Part shown: piece by piece, positions 50,898 through 60,093 of the stretch
Position numbering within the stretch: the stretch's first letter is position 1
How the letters are laid out: every line of letters begins with the position of its first letter
Assembly: GCF_031582905.1 (NCBI RefSeq)
Contig: NZ_CP133990.1
Coordinates: 682,001-746,000, forward strand
DNA length: 64,000 nucleotides
Direction: 5' to 3'
DNA from: Pengzhenrongella sp031582905
GTDB lineage: Bacteria; Actinomycetota; Actinomycetes; Actinomycetales; Cellulomonadaceae
The notes under the pieces: generated by a model
Told to the model about the DNA's origin: nothing
Databases searched by the model: none
The model's input: the letters and a program-made list of their open reading frames with translations, nothing else
Position numbers and translations under genes: made by a program

Positions 50898-52247
50898 CCG
50901 CCGACCGCTCCCGTCCGCGGACGCTCGTCGGTCACCTCGTGCGCCGGCCGCCGGGACGCGTCGTCGGCCGCGGACGCGTCGTCGGAGACGGCGACCGCGA
51001 GCACCCCGAGGGCGACGACGCCCAGGCCGGCCACCGCGGTGGCCGGGCGCCGTCGGCCGCGGCGGCTGCCCGGCGCGCGCCGGCGGCTGTGGCGCGGCTC
51101 GTCGCTGTCCGCCGCCCCGGCGCGGTGTCGCGCCCGGCGGCTCGCGCTGGGCTGGGCGGTGGTGCCGGGCGGCGTCGCGGCTGCGCCCAGGGCTGCCGCC
51201 TCGGCGTCCCCGGGCAGGGCCGTGATCGGGGCGTCGAACCGCTGCGCGACGAGCTCGGTCAGCAGCGGCAGTGCCGCGGGCCGCCCGGTGAGCAGGACGG
51301 CGTCGACACCGGCCGGGACGAGCGCCGCCACGGCGGCCGCAGCGCCACCGGCGGTGCGGGTGCCACGTGGTCGCAGTCGTGCGTCCAGGTCGGCGGGCAC
51401 GACGCGCACGTCACGCGGGCCCTCCGGTGCGGGGTACCGGACCACCGCCGCGGCGCCGTCGAGGAGTGCGTCCGCCGCGCGCCGGCACGCCTGCCGCAGC
51501 GCTGCGGCGGAGTCCCGGTCCAGCCGCGGGGCGTCGTCGGCCTCGCCGGCGCCGGCCACGCGGCGTACGTGCCCGAGCACGGCGTCGTCGAGGTCGGCGG
51601 CGCCGAGATCCGCCAGGAGGCGGGGGGCGCCCACCAGCACGGGTCCGTCCCCGGACGCTGCACCACGGGCGGCGACGGGCGCGGCCACCGGCACGGCGAC
51701 GACGGCGACCGACGTGTGCTCCTCGCGGACGTCCAGGACGGCGACGTGAGCCGGTCCGGGCAGGCGCAGCCGCCCGGACGCGACGGCGTGCCGGACGATC
51801 GCGCATGCGTCCGCGACGAGGGAGAACGGCGGCAGGTGGCGGTCCGCGAGGGCGCCGGCGAGGAGGTCGGTGCGGTAGGGGCCCCACTCCGCGGGGTGGC
51901 TGACCACGACGGCGTCGGGGCGTGCACCCCGGGTCCGGGTCGCGGCGCGGGTGCACTGCTCGACCAGGTCGGCGAGCTCGACGTGCGGGGAGTCCGGCCG
52001 CCGTGCTGGAGGTCCAGGCCCCCCACGCGTTCGAGCAGGTCGGGGAGCGCGTCGTGCGACGGGGCGTCCGCGTCGGGGGCAGGGGGTCGGCGACGGGGGC
52101 TGCAGAGGCGTCGAGGTGCCCGGGTGGTGCCGGCACGACGCCGGGGCGGGTCCCGTCGGTGCGCTCGGGGACGGGCTGGGTGCCGGGATCGCCGAACGCC
52201 AGGACGGGGCGGGTGCCGGCGAGGTCGACGCCGAGCGTGAACCCCAT
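50894..52247 (-). CDS. Hsp70-like actin-fold ATPase with C-terminal membrane helix, two frameshifts
   Basis: Restored product about 451 residues. MGFTLGVDLAGTRP is a degenerate phosphate-1 loop; DAVVVSHPAEWGPYRTDLLAGAL, HVAVLDVREEHTSVAVVAV (phosphate-2-like) and VDAVLLTGRPAALPLLTELV (adenosine loop) fit the Hsp70/actin fold. No substrate-binding domain; instead a basic stretch and one helix (ATAVAGLGVVALGVLAVAVS) near the end. Breaks: one base missing near 51994 and one in 52075-52079. Faces the IniB-like gene across a shared control region and is coupled to the LuxR gene. Might act as a chaperone or scaffold for the dynamin partners; that is inference. Confidence 0.78.
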
Positions 52248-52400
52248 GCTGGCCCTCCCCCTGAGCAGACCACCTCGGTTGCGACGTCGCGGCCGGGTGC
52301 GGCGCCCATGATGCCCCGGCGGGCACGCTCACGACCAGCCGGTTCGTCCCTTTCACCCGGTTCGGTCACCTGCCGCATCCCCTAACGGCACGCCGGAAGT

Positions 52401-52422
52401 GGGGGAGGTCCCCGATACCCCC
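52401..52422. promoter_or_regulatory. Candidate operator in the hsp70-like / iniB-like control region
   Basis: GGGGA-GG-TCCCC (52402-52413) is a perfect inverted repeat inside a longer GGGGG...CCCCC dyad. A TAGCGT -10-like box lies at 52438-52443, so the dyad covers the -35 area of the iniB-like promoter, where a LuxR-type activator would bind. Confidence 0.45.
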
Positions 52423-52488
52423 GGCGATGGCGGTCCCTAGCGTCCCTGGGTGGGCAGCACGCCCGACATCACCGCGAGAGGGATCGAC

Positions 52489-53871
52489 ATGCCGCACGTA
52501 GCCAGCACGCTCCTCGACTTCATCCTCGGCCTGCTCCGCGACCCGGAGGCCGCTCAGGCGTTCTCCGACGACCCCCAGGGCGCCCTCGAGGACGCCGGCC
52601 TGGGAGACATCACGTCCGCCGACCTCGACGACGTCATCCCGGTCGTCCTCGACCAGTCGCCGGTGAGCATGGACCGCGCGTACGACACCGGAGGGAACAC
52701 CGCCTCGGCGACGCTGAGCGGCTCGGGCGGCAGCTCCGGCGGCGGCGGGACGGTCAGCGCGGCCCCCGCCGTGGCGGCACCGGTGGCGGCTGCCCCGGCC
52801 GCGGTCGCCCCGGCGACGTCGACCGGGGGCGGGGACGACGTCGTCCCGCAGCTGCAGAACCTCATCACCACCTACACCTACAACTCCACGGTCATCGACG
52901 ACCGCGACACCATCGTCGATGCCTCGGTGAACCAGAACATCTGGGCCGAGGGTGACGTGGACCAGATGTTCGACATCCACCCCGTGGTGTCCAACGGCGG
53001 CATCGCCGCCGGCGGCGACGTCAGCGGCCCCGCGGTCGTCGGGACCGGCAACGTGCTGGGTGAGGGCAACGTCGTCGGCAACACCGACAGCTCCGACCAC
53101 AGCGACAACTCCGACAGCTCGGACAACTCCGACAACAGCGACAACTCGGTGCACGACAGCTCGGACAACAGCGACAACTCCGACAACAGCGACAACTCGG
53201 TGGTCGACAACTCCGACAACTCCGACAACTCCGTCCGCGACTCCTCGGACAACTCCGACAACTCGGTGGTCGACAACAGCGACAACTCGGACAACTCGGT
53301 CGTCGACAACTCCGACAACAGCGACAACTCCGATAACTCGGACAACAGCGACAACTCCGTGGTCGACAACTCGATCGTCGACAACTCGGACAACAGCGAC
53401 AACTCTGACAACAGAGACAACTCGGACAACAGCGACAACTCCGTGGTCGACAACTCGATCGTCGACAACTCGGACAACAGCGACAACTCCGTGGTCGACA
53501 ACTCCCTCGTCGACAACTCCGACAACTCCGACAACTCGGTGGCCGACAGCTCCGACAACTCGGACAACTCGGTGGTCGACAACTCTGACAACTCGGACAA
53601 CTCGGTGGTGGACAGCTCCGACAACTCCGACAACTCGGTGGTCGACAACTCTGACAACTCGGACAACTCGGTGGCCGACAGCTCGGACAACTCCGACAAC
53701 TCGGTGGTCGACAACTCGGTCGTCGACAACAGCGACAACTCCGACGACGACGGCTACGACGACGTCGTCATCGACGACAACAGCGACAACAGCGACAACT
53801 CGGACAACTCCGACAACTCGGTCGACCTGGACGCGCAGGTCCCGGTCGGTGAGGATGAGCCGCTGATCTGA
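52489..53871 (+). CDS. IniB-like protein with long Ser-Asp-Asn repeat
   Basis: 460 residues, intact. The first 70 residues (STLLDFILGLLRDPEAAQAF, DPQGALEDAGLGDIT) match the IniB N-terminal domain. Next an Ala/Pro/Gly/Ser linker, then a beta-rich stretch with NQNIWAEGDVDQMFDIHPVV and GGIAAGGDVSGPAVVGTGN, then about 245 residues built almost wholly from D, N, S and V (SDNSDNS, SVVDNS), then VDLDAQVPVGEDEPLI. No signal peptide. IniB of mycobacteria is cotranscribed with the dynamin-like IniA and IniC and induced by cell-wall inhibitors. GAGAGGGA precedes ATG 52489. Confidence 0.85.
   Translation: MPHVASTLLDFILGLLRDPEAAQAFSDDPQGALEDAGLGDITSADLDDVIPVVLDQSPVSMDRAYDTGGNTASATLSGSGGSSGGGGTVSAAPAVAAPVAAAPAAVAPATSTGGGDDVVPQLQNLITTYTYNSTVIDDRDTIVDASVNQNIWAEGDVDQMFDIHPVVSNGGIAAGGDVSGPAVVGTGNVLGEGNVVGNTDSSDHSDNSDSSDNSDNSDNSVHDSSDNSDNSDNSDNSVVDNSDNSDNSVRDSSDNSDNSVVDNSDNSDNSVVDNSDNSDNSDNSDNSDNSVVDNSIVDNSDNSDNSDNRDNSDNSDNSVVDNSIVDNSDNSDNSVVDNSLVDNSDNSDNSVADSSDNSDNSVVDNSDNSDNSVVDSSDNSDNSVVDNSDNSDNSVADSSDNSDNSVVDNSVVDNSDNSDDDGYDDVVIDDNSDNSDNSDNSDNSVDLDAQVPVGEDEPLI
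53083..53821 (+). repeat. Ser-Asp-Asn low-complexity coding repeat
   Basis: Imperfect repeats of GACAACTCC / GACAACTCG / GACAACAGC with GTGGTC insertions code for DNS and VVD units. Synonymous serine codons vary (TCC, TCG, AGC, TCT), so selection seems to act on the peptide and not on the DNA repeat. Confidence 0.9.
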
Positions 53872-53899
53872 GGCCGCACCGGCCGCACGGTTCGCACGA

Positions 53900-53940
53900 C
53901 CGGTCCCGCACCACCCCGCCCGGGGGTGTTGCGGGACCGG
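53900..53940 (+). terminator. Intra-operon hairpin between iniB-like and iniA-like genes
   Basis: CCGGTCCCGCACCACCCC (53900-53917) pairs with GGGGTGTTGCGGGACCGG (53923-53940) with one mismatch. It lies right after the iniB-like stop and could lower expression of the two GTPases relative to the repeat protein. No T run. Confidence 0.65.
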
Positions 53941-53984
53941 CCTGTGCAGTGCGTTACTCGGGTCCGACACACCGGGAGCTGCAC

Positions 53985-55832
53985 GTGGAACCTCTTGCCG
54001 ACCTGCTCGACCGCGCCGCCGACGTGACGGCGGACGCCGGACGACCCGACCTGCTCGCACGGCTGGACGCCGCCCGGCGCCGCCTGCGCGACCCGCACGT
54101 ACGCGTCCTCGTGGTCGGCGAGTTCAAGCAGGGCAAGAGCCAGCTGGTCAACGCGCTGGTCAACGCGCCCGTCTGCCCGGTCGACGACGACGTCGCGACG
54201 TCGGTCCCCACCGTCGTGGCCCACGGCGAGACGCCGTCGGCCACCCTCGTCCTGGCGCCGCCGGACGCCCCCGAGGACCCCGGCACGCCGACGGCCCCGG
54301 CGACCCGGGTCGAGGTCCCGCTGGAGTCGTTACCCGAGCACGTGTCCGAGCTCGGGAACCCCGGGAACGCGCGCCGGCTCGCGTACGCCGAGGTGACGCT
54401 GCCGCGGCGGCTGCTCGCGGACGGGCTCGTGCTCGTCGACACCCCGGGGGTGGGGGGTCTGGGGTCGACGCACGCGGCGAACACGATGGCGGCGCTGCCG
54501 AGCGCGGACGCCGTGCTGCTGGTCTCGGACGCCGCGCAGGAGTACTCCGAGCCCGAGCTGGAGTTCCTCGACCAGGCGATGCGGCTGTGCCCCAACGTCG
54601 CGTGCGTGCTGACCAAGATCGACCTGTACCCCCACTGGCGCCAGGTCGCGGAGCTCGACCGCGGCCACCTGGCGGCGGCCGGGGCACGTGTGCGGCTGAT
54701 GCCGGTGTCGTCCACGCTCCGCCTGCACGCCGCGCGCACGAAGGACGCCGAGCTGCACGAGGAGTCGGGGTTCGGCGACCTCGTGCGCCACCTGCGTGAC
54801 GACGTCGTCGGCCACGCCGGCACGCTGGCGCGGCGGTCCACCACGCACGACGTCCTCGCGGTGACCGACCACCTGCTGATGTCGGCGCGCGCGGAGCTCG
54901 GTGCGCTCCAGGATCCGGCGGGCAGCACGGCGATGATCGAGGACCTCGTCGCCGCGCGCGAGGCCACCGGTGAGCTGCGTCGCCGCTCGGCACGGTGGCA
55001 GCAGACCCTCGGCGACGGCGTCGCCGACCTCGCCGCCGACATCGACTACGACCTGCGGGACCGGCTGCGCAAGATCACCCGCGAGGCCGAGGAGGCCATC
55101 GACACCGCCGATCCCGGCATGGTCTGGGAGGACTTCGACGACTGGCTCGTGCAGCGGATCGCCTCGGCCGTCGCAGCGAACTTCGTGTGGGCCCACGAGC
55201 GCGCGCAGTGGCTCGCCAAGCAGGTCGGCGAGCACTTCGACCGGCAGGGCGACGTCGCGCTGCCCGAGCTCGTGCACGGCGACAGCCAGGAGGCGCTGGA
55301 CCTCGTCGCACGGCTCGAGCGCGTCGAGGTCGAGCGGGTCGGACCGACGCAGAAGGCGCTGATCGCCCTGCGGGGGTCCTACGGCGGGATCCTCATGTTC
55401 GGCATGGTGACGCTGGTCGCCTTCGGCATGTCGATCATCAACCCGTTCTCCGTGGGCATCGGCGTGATCATGGGCGGCAAGGCGTATCGGGACGACAAGA
55501 AGGCGCGCGTCAAGCGACGTCAGGCGGAGGCCAAGGCGGCGGTCCGGCGCCACGTCGACGAGGTCGTGTTCCAGGTGGGCAAGGACTCCAAGGACCGGCT
55601 GCGCGCCATGCAGCGGGTCCTGCGTGACCACTTCACGACCACCGCCGAGGAGCTGTACCGCTCGCTCGACGACTCGGTGCGCACGGCACGCGAGGCGGCG
55701 AGCGCGGGCGAGGCGGACCGGTCCGGCCGCGTCGCCGCTGCCCGCGCGGCGGTCGCCCGGATCGAGGACGTCCGCGCCGCCGCGCTGCGGTTGGGCGAGC
55801 ACCGGGTCGAGCCCGTCGGGGTCCCGGCGTGA
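53985..55832 (+). CDS. IniA-like dynamin-family GTPase
   Basis: 615 residues from GTG 53985, intact. P-loop VVGEFKQGKSQLVNAL (near 43), G3 LVDTPGVGGLG, G4 LTKIDLYPHW; the middle and C-terminal regions are helical with a Trp/Arg-rich stretch (WEDFDDWLVQRIASAVAANF). A hydrophobic hairpin (GILMFGMVTLVAFGMSIINP...GIGVIMGG, near 467-500) is the membrane-binding paddle, as in bacterial dynamins. Mycobacterial IniA binds and remodels membranes. GGGAG at 53974-53978 supports GTG 53985 over GTG 53949. Stop overlaps the next start (GTGA). Confidence 0.87.
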   Translation: MEPLADLLDRAADVTADAGRPDLLARLDAARRRLRDPHVRVLVVGEFKQGKSQLVNALVNAPVCPVDDDVATSVPTVVAHGETPSATLVLAPPDAPEDPGTPTAPATRVEVPLESLPEHVSELGNPGNARRLAYAEVTLPRRLLADGLVLVDTPGVGGLGSTHAANTMAALPSADAVLLVSDAAQEYSEPELEFLDQAMRLCPNVACVLTKIDLYPHWRQVAELDRGHLAAAGARVRLMPVSSTLRLHAARTKDAELHEESGFGDLVRHLRDDVVGHAGTLARRSTTHDVLAVTDHLLMSARAELGALQDPAGSTAMIEDLVAAREATGELRRRSARWQQTLGDGVADLAADIDYDLRDRLRKITREAEEAIDTADPGMVWEDFDDWLVQRIASAVAANFVWAHERAQWLAKQVGEHFDRQGDVALPELVHGDSQEALDLVARLERVEVERVGPTQKALIALRGSYGGILMFGMVTLVAFGMSIINPFSVGIGVIMGGKAYRDDKKARVKRRQAEAKAAVRRHVDEVVFQVGKDSKDRLRAMQRVLRDHFTTTAEELYRSLDDSVRTAREAASAGEADRSGRVAAARAAVARIEDVRAAALRLGEHRVEPVGVPA

Positions 55833-57316
55833 CCCCGAGCCGGACGGCGGGGAGGTCCACGACCTGGTGCGCCGCGCCCAGAGGGCGTACGCGGAGGTCC
55901 CGGACGCCGTCGCCGCGCTCGAGCGCGAGGTGGAGCGGATGGACGCGCCGCTCCAGGTGGCGCTCGCAGGGAAGCTCAAGGCGGGCAAGTCGACCCTGCT
56001 CAACGCGCTGCTCGGCGTGGAGCTCGCGGCGAGCGACCACGCCGAGTGCACCCGGGTGCTCACCTGGTACCGGTGGGCCGCCACGCCCGCGGTGACCGTG
56101 CACCCCGTCCGGGGTGAGCCGTGGTCGAGCCCTCCGCGGCGCGGACCGCAGGGCCTCCAGATCGACCTCCGGGGACGCAGCGCCGCGGACGTGGATCGCA
56201 TCGAGGTGGCGTGGCCCGCGCCCGGGCTGGTCCGGACCACGCTCGTGGACACCCCCGGGCTGGACTCGCTGTCCCGTGACGTCTCCGAGCGCACCCGGGA
56301 GTTCCTGACCCGCGCCGACGCGGAGTCCGCCGTCGACGCCGTCGTCTACCTCATGCGCCACCTGCACGCCACGGACGTGCGGTTCCTCGAGTCCTTCGGG
56401 GCCGGACGGTCCGGGCGTGGTGCCGCGCCCGGCACCGTCGCCGTCCTCTCCCGCGCGGACGAGGTCGGCGTCGGCCGGATCGACGCGATGATCGCCGCCG
56501 GACGGGTCGCGGAGCGGTACCGCAGTGACCCCGCCCTGCGGCCGGTGTGCCAGACGGTGGTCCCGGTCGCCGGCCTCCTCGGGCTCACCGGTCAGACCCT
56601 GCGGGAGGAGGAGGTCGCCGACCTGCGCGCGCTGGCCGCGCTCGACCGGTCGGTGACCGACGGGCTCATGCTCTCGGTGGACCGCTTCCGCCGGCCGTCC
56701 CTGGGACTGCCCGTGGCCGCCCCGGCGCGCGCCGGCCTCCTCGCGCGGTTCGGGCTCTTCGGCGTCCGGCTCGCACTGACCCTGCTGCGCAACCGTGGCC
56801 TGCCCGCGGCCGCACTGGCCGCCGAGCTCGAGCGTCGCAGCGGGCTCACCGAGCTGCGCCGCGTGCTGGACGCCCAGCTCACCGCCCGGCGCGACACGCT
56901 GCGGGCACAGGGGGCGCTGCGCACGCTGACCCGCCTCCTGGCCGAGCACCCCGTGCCGGACGCGCGCGCCCTGGCCGCCGACTGCGAGCGCCTCACGCTC
57001 GCCGCGCACGGCGCGCGGGAGCTCGACGGGCTCGGCATGCTGCGCAGCCAGGGGCTGGACCTCGCACCGGACGTCCTGGTCGCCGCCGAGCGGCTGCTCG
57101 GCGCCCAGGGGGACCGGCCGACCGACCGGCTGGGCCTCCCGCCGGACACCACCCCGGGGAGGTCGCGCAGGCGGCGCGGCGGGCCAGGGACGAGTGGCTC
57201 GACCGAGGTGCCGACCCCTGGCGGACCGCGACACGCGGCGCACGTGCCGGCTGGTGGTGCGCACGTGCGAGGTGCTCCTCGACGAGGTCAGCGGCGCACG
57301 GCCCGTGCCCGCCTGA
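55829..57316 (+). CDS. IniC-like dynamin-family GTPase, three frameshifts
   Basis: Restored product about 496 residues. P-loop LAGKLKAGKSTLLNALLG, G3 LVDTPGLDSLSRDV; the G4 element reads VLSRADEVG, not the usual N/TKxD, as happens in IniC-type proteins. A weak hydrophobic hairpin (LLARFGLFGVRLALTLL) follows. IniC partners IniA in the isoniazid-inducible operon of mycobacteria. Breaks, one base short each: 55849-55852, 57156-57159 and near 57223. The first break separates GTG 55829, which overlaps the iniA-like stop by 4 bp, from the main frame. Ends by overlapping the convergent gene by 29 bp. Confidence 0.84.
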
Positions 57317-57899
57317 GCCAGCGGGTCGCCCCGGGCGCAAACATCGCGACGCCGGCCGCGAGCACGAGCGCCGCGTGCGCGACGAGCGCGAGGCGTGCCG
57401 GGTCGGCGGTCAGCGTCCGCGCCGGGTCGGCGACCAGGTCCTGCACCGCGATCGCGACCACGACCCCCACCGCCCCGGCCAGCACGAGGGCGGGCCGCGC
57501 CCAGGTCCGGCCCGTGCGCAGCACGAGGGCGAGGACGACGAGCACGACGGCGACCACGGCCACCGCACCGGCCCCGGCGAGGAACGCGTACCGGGCGCTC
57601 TGCTCGACGACGTCGGCGGCGACCGACGGGTCCTGCTCGACGGCGACCGCGGCGAGGCGCGCTCGGACGCCCACCTGCTCCTGCCACAGGACGACCACGG
57701 CGCTCGCGGCGGCGACGGCGGCGGCCAGCCACAGCGCGACGGACGCGACCAGAGGGGCGGGCGGGCCGCCCACGTCGAGGGCCGCTGCGAACCCCTGCCC
57801 GCCGAGGTCCGGCCGTGCCGGTGCGGCCGGTCGCCGGTCCACGCGCCGGACCCGCGGCGCGTCGTCCCCGCGCCCGCCCACGTCGGCCTCCGGTGTCAT
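57288..57899 (-). CDS. Four-helix membrane protein of unknown function
   Basis: 203 residues. A hydrophilic N-terminus of about 48 residues (Asp/Arg/Pro-rich) is followed by four hydrophobic helices (near 50-72, 102-125, 133-152 and 165-185) and a basic C-terminus. Ala/Val-rich, no recognised domain or catalytic motif. The 29-bp overlap with the iniC-like end and strong third-position GC support that it is a real gene. Could serve the dynamin pair at the membrane; no direct evidence. Confidence 0.7.
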   Translation of the reverse strand: MTPEADVGGRGDDAPRVRRVDRRPAAPARPDLGGQGFAAALDVGGPPAPLVASVALWLAAAVAAASAVVVLWQEQVGVRARLAAVAVEQDPSVAADVVEQSARYAFLAGAGAVAVVAVVLVVLALVLRTGRTWARPALVLAGAVGVVVAIAVQDLVADPARTLTADPARLALVAHAALVLAAGVAMFAPGATRWLRRARAVRR

Positions 57900-57981
57900 G
57901 GCGTGACCGTACCGGGCGTGCGGTCGGCGTCCCCGGCATGCGCCACGGAGTGGTCCGACGGCGCCGTCGGCAGCGGCGGCG

Positions 57982-58704
57982 TCAGCCGCCGACCGTGTCG
58001 TCCCCCGCGGCGCCCTGCGCGCGCCGGACGAGCAGGTCGCGGTACTCGGTGACCGTCACCTCGCCGACGACGTCGGTGCGCGGCGGGGACAGCAGGGACC
58101 GGACGCGGTCCTCGGTGACGAGCAGCCAGTCGGACCGGTCGCGGACCAACGTCGCCGTGGCGCCGGCACCCTCCTGCGTGGCAGGCGTGGCAGGCGTGGC
58201 AGGCGTGGCGGGCATGGCAGGCGTGGCAGGCGTGGCAGGCGTGGCAGGCGTGGCAGGCGTGGCAGGCATGGCGGGCATGGTGAGCGTGGCGAGGGCGGCG
58301 GCGAGCGTGGCGTCGTCGTCGGTGGCCGCGTGCGTCACCTCACCGTCGCCGGCCGGGTCCTGCCAGGCCGTGACCGTGCCGCCCGGGGTGCGCGGGTCGC
58401 CCGTGGTGGCGACCCACTCGGCGGCGCGGTGCAGGGGCTCCGCGCCCGGGTCGCCGTCGACCCACCGCGGGTTCCACACCCACACCTCGTGCGCCGGTCC
58501 GGTCGCGCCCGCGGTCCGCAGCACGCGGTCGACCTCGGTCTGCGACGGCGGCGCGAGCGGCGTGGGCCCGCCGGGTCGAGGTGCGGGCGCGCACGCCGCG
58601 ACGACGGCCCCGGCCGCGACGGCGACCGCGGTGACCGTGAGCAGGGCACGGCTCGCCGCGAGCGCGGCGATGCGGGCGTCGTCGGTCCGGTCGTGGCGCG
58701 TCAT
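57982..58704 (-). CDS. Lipoprotein with Met-Pro-Ala-Thr repeats
   Basis: 240 residues from ATG 58704. N-terminal TAVAVAAGAVVAACAPAP carries a lipobox (VAAC) with Cys near residue 43, so it is probably anchored outside the membrane. HEVWVWNPRWVDGDPG and TVTAWQDPAGDGEV form the only ordered-looking part; then a run of PAT/MPAT units (near 140-175), then LVRDRSDWLLVTEDRVRSLL. No family recognised. Same strand as the DUF58 operon but separate from it. Confidence 0.7.
   Translation of the reverse strand: MTRHDRTDDARIAALAASRALLTVTAVAVAAGAVVAACAPAPRPGGPTPLAPPSQTEVDRVLRTAGATGPAHEVWVWNPRWVDGDPGAEPLHRAAEWVATTGDPRTPGGTVTAWQDPAGDGEVTHAATDDDATLAAALATLTMPAMPATPATPATPATPATPAMPATPATPATPATQEGAGATATLVRDRSDWLLVTEDRVRSLLSPPRTDVVGEVTVTEYRDLLVRRAQGAAGDDTVGG
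58176..58280. repeat. 9-bp tandem repeat (GGCAGGCGT type) in the lipoprotein gene
   Basis: About eleven copies of a 9-bp unit with CGTGGCAGG variants, coding PAT/MPAT. In-frame length changes by slippage are possible. Confidence 0.85.
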
Positions 58705-58778
58705 GCCCCGATCGTCGCGTGCCGCGCGGTGGCCCACAAGGCTCGCCACCCGGACGAGACCGGACCGCGCATCGGCGC

Positions 58779-60071
58779 TCAGAGCCGGCCGGCCGCCTTG
58801 AGGGCGAGGTAGGCGTCGGCGAGCCGCGGGGCGAGGTCGTCCGGCAGGGCGTCGACGACCTCCGCGCCGCGCTGGCGCAGGCGCACCCCGACGGCGGACC
58901 GCTCGAGCTGGGCGCGCTCGGCCGCGGCGGCGTCGAACACCTCCGACGCGCTGCCCCGGCCGGTCCGCAGGGCGTCGGACTCGGGGTCACGCACGGAGGC
59001 GAGGACGACGGTGTGGTCGCCGGCGAGACGGCCGATGACCCCGAGCAGACCCGACTGCACCGTCGCCGGCTCCAGGGCGGACAGCAGCACGACGAGCGAC
59101 CGCTGCGACAGCCGTGCCCGGACCTCCCGGACGACGCCGGGCCAGTCGGTCTCGACGAGTGCGGGCTCGATCGGGGCCAGCGCGTCGGCCAGGGCCGGCA
59201 TGAGGCGTGGGCCCTGCGCCCCGGCGACCCTGGCCCGCACCCGACGGTCGAACGCCACGAGCTCGACCCGGTCACCCGCCCGGCCGGCGAGCGCCCCCAG
59301 CAGCAGGGCGGCCTCGATCGACGCGTCCAGACGCGGTGCGTCGCCGATCCGGGCGGCCGACGTGCGGGAGGTGTCCACCACGAGCAGGACGCGCCGGTCC
59401 CGCTCCGGCCGCCACGTGCGGACGACGACCTCGGACCGACGTGCGGTGGCGCGCCAGTCGATGGACCGGACGTCGTCGCCGATGACGTACTCGCGCAGGG
59501 AGTCGAACTCGGTGCCCTGGCCGCGGACCTGCACGGCGGCGCGGCCGTCCATCTCGCGCAGTCGCGCGAGGCGGCTGGGCAGGTGGCGGCGGGACGCGAA
59601 CTCCGGCAGCACCCGCAGCACGGCCGGGACGGGGATCGACACCTGCCGCGCGGCGAGCCCGAGCGGTCCGAACGAGCGGATCGTCACGAGGTCGGCGTGC
59701 CGGTCCCCGCGGCGGGTCGGGACCAGGGCGGTGACGACCCGCCGCGACTCGCCCGGCGGCAGGTCGACCGCGTGCCGGTTGGCCTGGGCGCCGGCGGAGG
59801 GCTGCCAGGCGTCGCGCACCAGGGCGCGCAGGCGTCGCGTGCTCGTGTTCGTCACGGTGAGCACGGACCGGGTCTGCTCGGTGAGCCGGACCGACCCGGG
59901 CAGCACCCGGGAGACCGCCACGAGCCGCGGCGACGCGGCCAGGCCGGCGTCGACCCCGCACAGGACGACGACGAGCAGCGCCCACAGCAGCACGGCCCCC
60001 GGCACCGGCACGAGCAGCACCGGCAGCAGGCCGGCCGCGGCGAGCGCCACGGCACGCCAGGTCAGCGCCAT
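58779..60071 (-). CDS. DUF58 family protein
   Basis: 430 residues. Two N-terminal helices (6-45) then a beta-rich part, the family motif GTEFDSLREYVIGDDVRSIDWRA split here as REYVIGDDVRSIDW with ATARR, and a von Willebrand A-like domain with a MIDAS-like LLVVDTSRTS. DUF58 proteins work with the MoxR ATPase, probably in assembly or quality control of surface complexes. ATG 60071 lies 22 bp after the restored MoxR stop. Intact; the apparent fusion to MoxR is an error effect. Confidence 0.9.
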   Translation of the reverse strand: MALTWRAVALAAAGLLPVLLVPVPGAVLLWALLVVVLCGVDAGLAASPRLVAVSRVLPGSVRLTEQTRSVLTVTNTSTRRLRALVRDAWQPSAGAQANRHAVDLPPGESRRVVTALVPTRRGDRHADLVTIRSFGPLGLAARQVSIPVPAVLRVLPEFASRRHLPSRLARLREMDGRAAVQVRGQGTEFDSLREYVIGDDVRSIDWRATARRSEVVVRTWRPERDRRVLLVVDTSRTSAARIGDAPRLDASIEAALLLGALAGRAGDRVELVAFDRRVRARVAGAQGPRLMPALADALAPIEPALVETDWPGVVREVRARLSQRSLVVLLSALEPATVQSGLLGVIGRLAGDHTVVLASVRDPESDALRTGRGSASEVFDAAAAERAQLERSAVGVRLRQRGAEVVDALPDDLAPRLADAYLALKAAGRL

Positions 60072-60093
60072 GTCGGTCCCTCGCCCAGCGCGG

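Noticed and set aside
58176..58280. CRISPR-like array.
   Set aside because: Units are 9 bp, directly adjacent with no spacers, and code in frame for PAT repeats.
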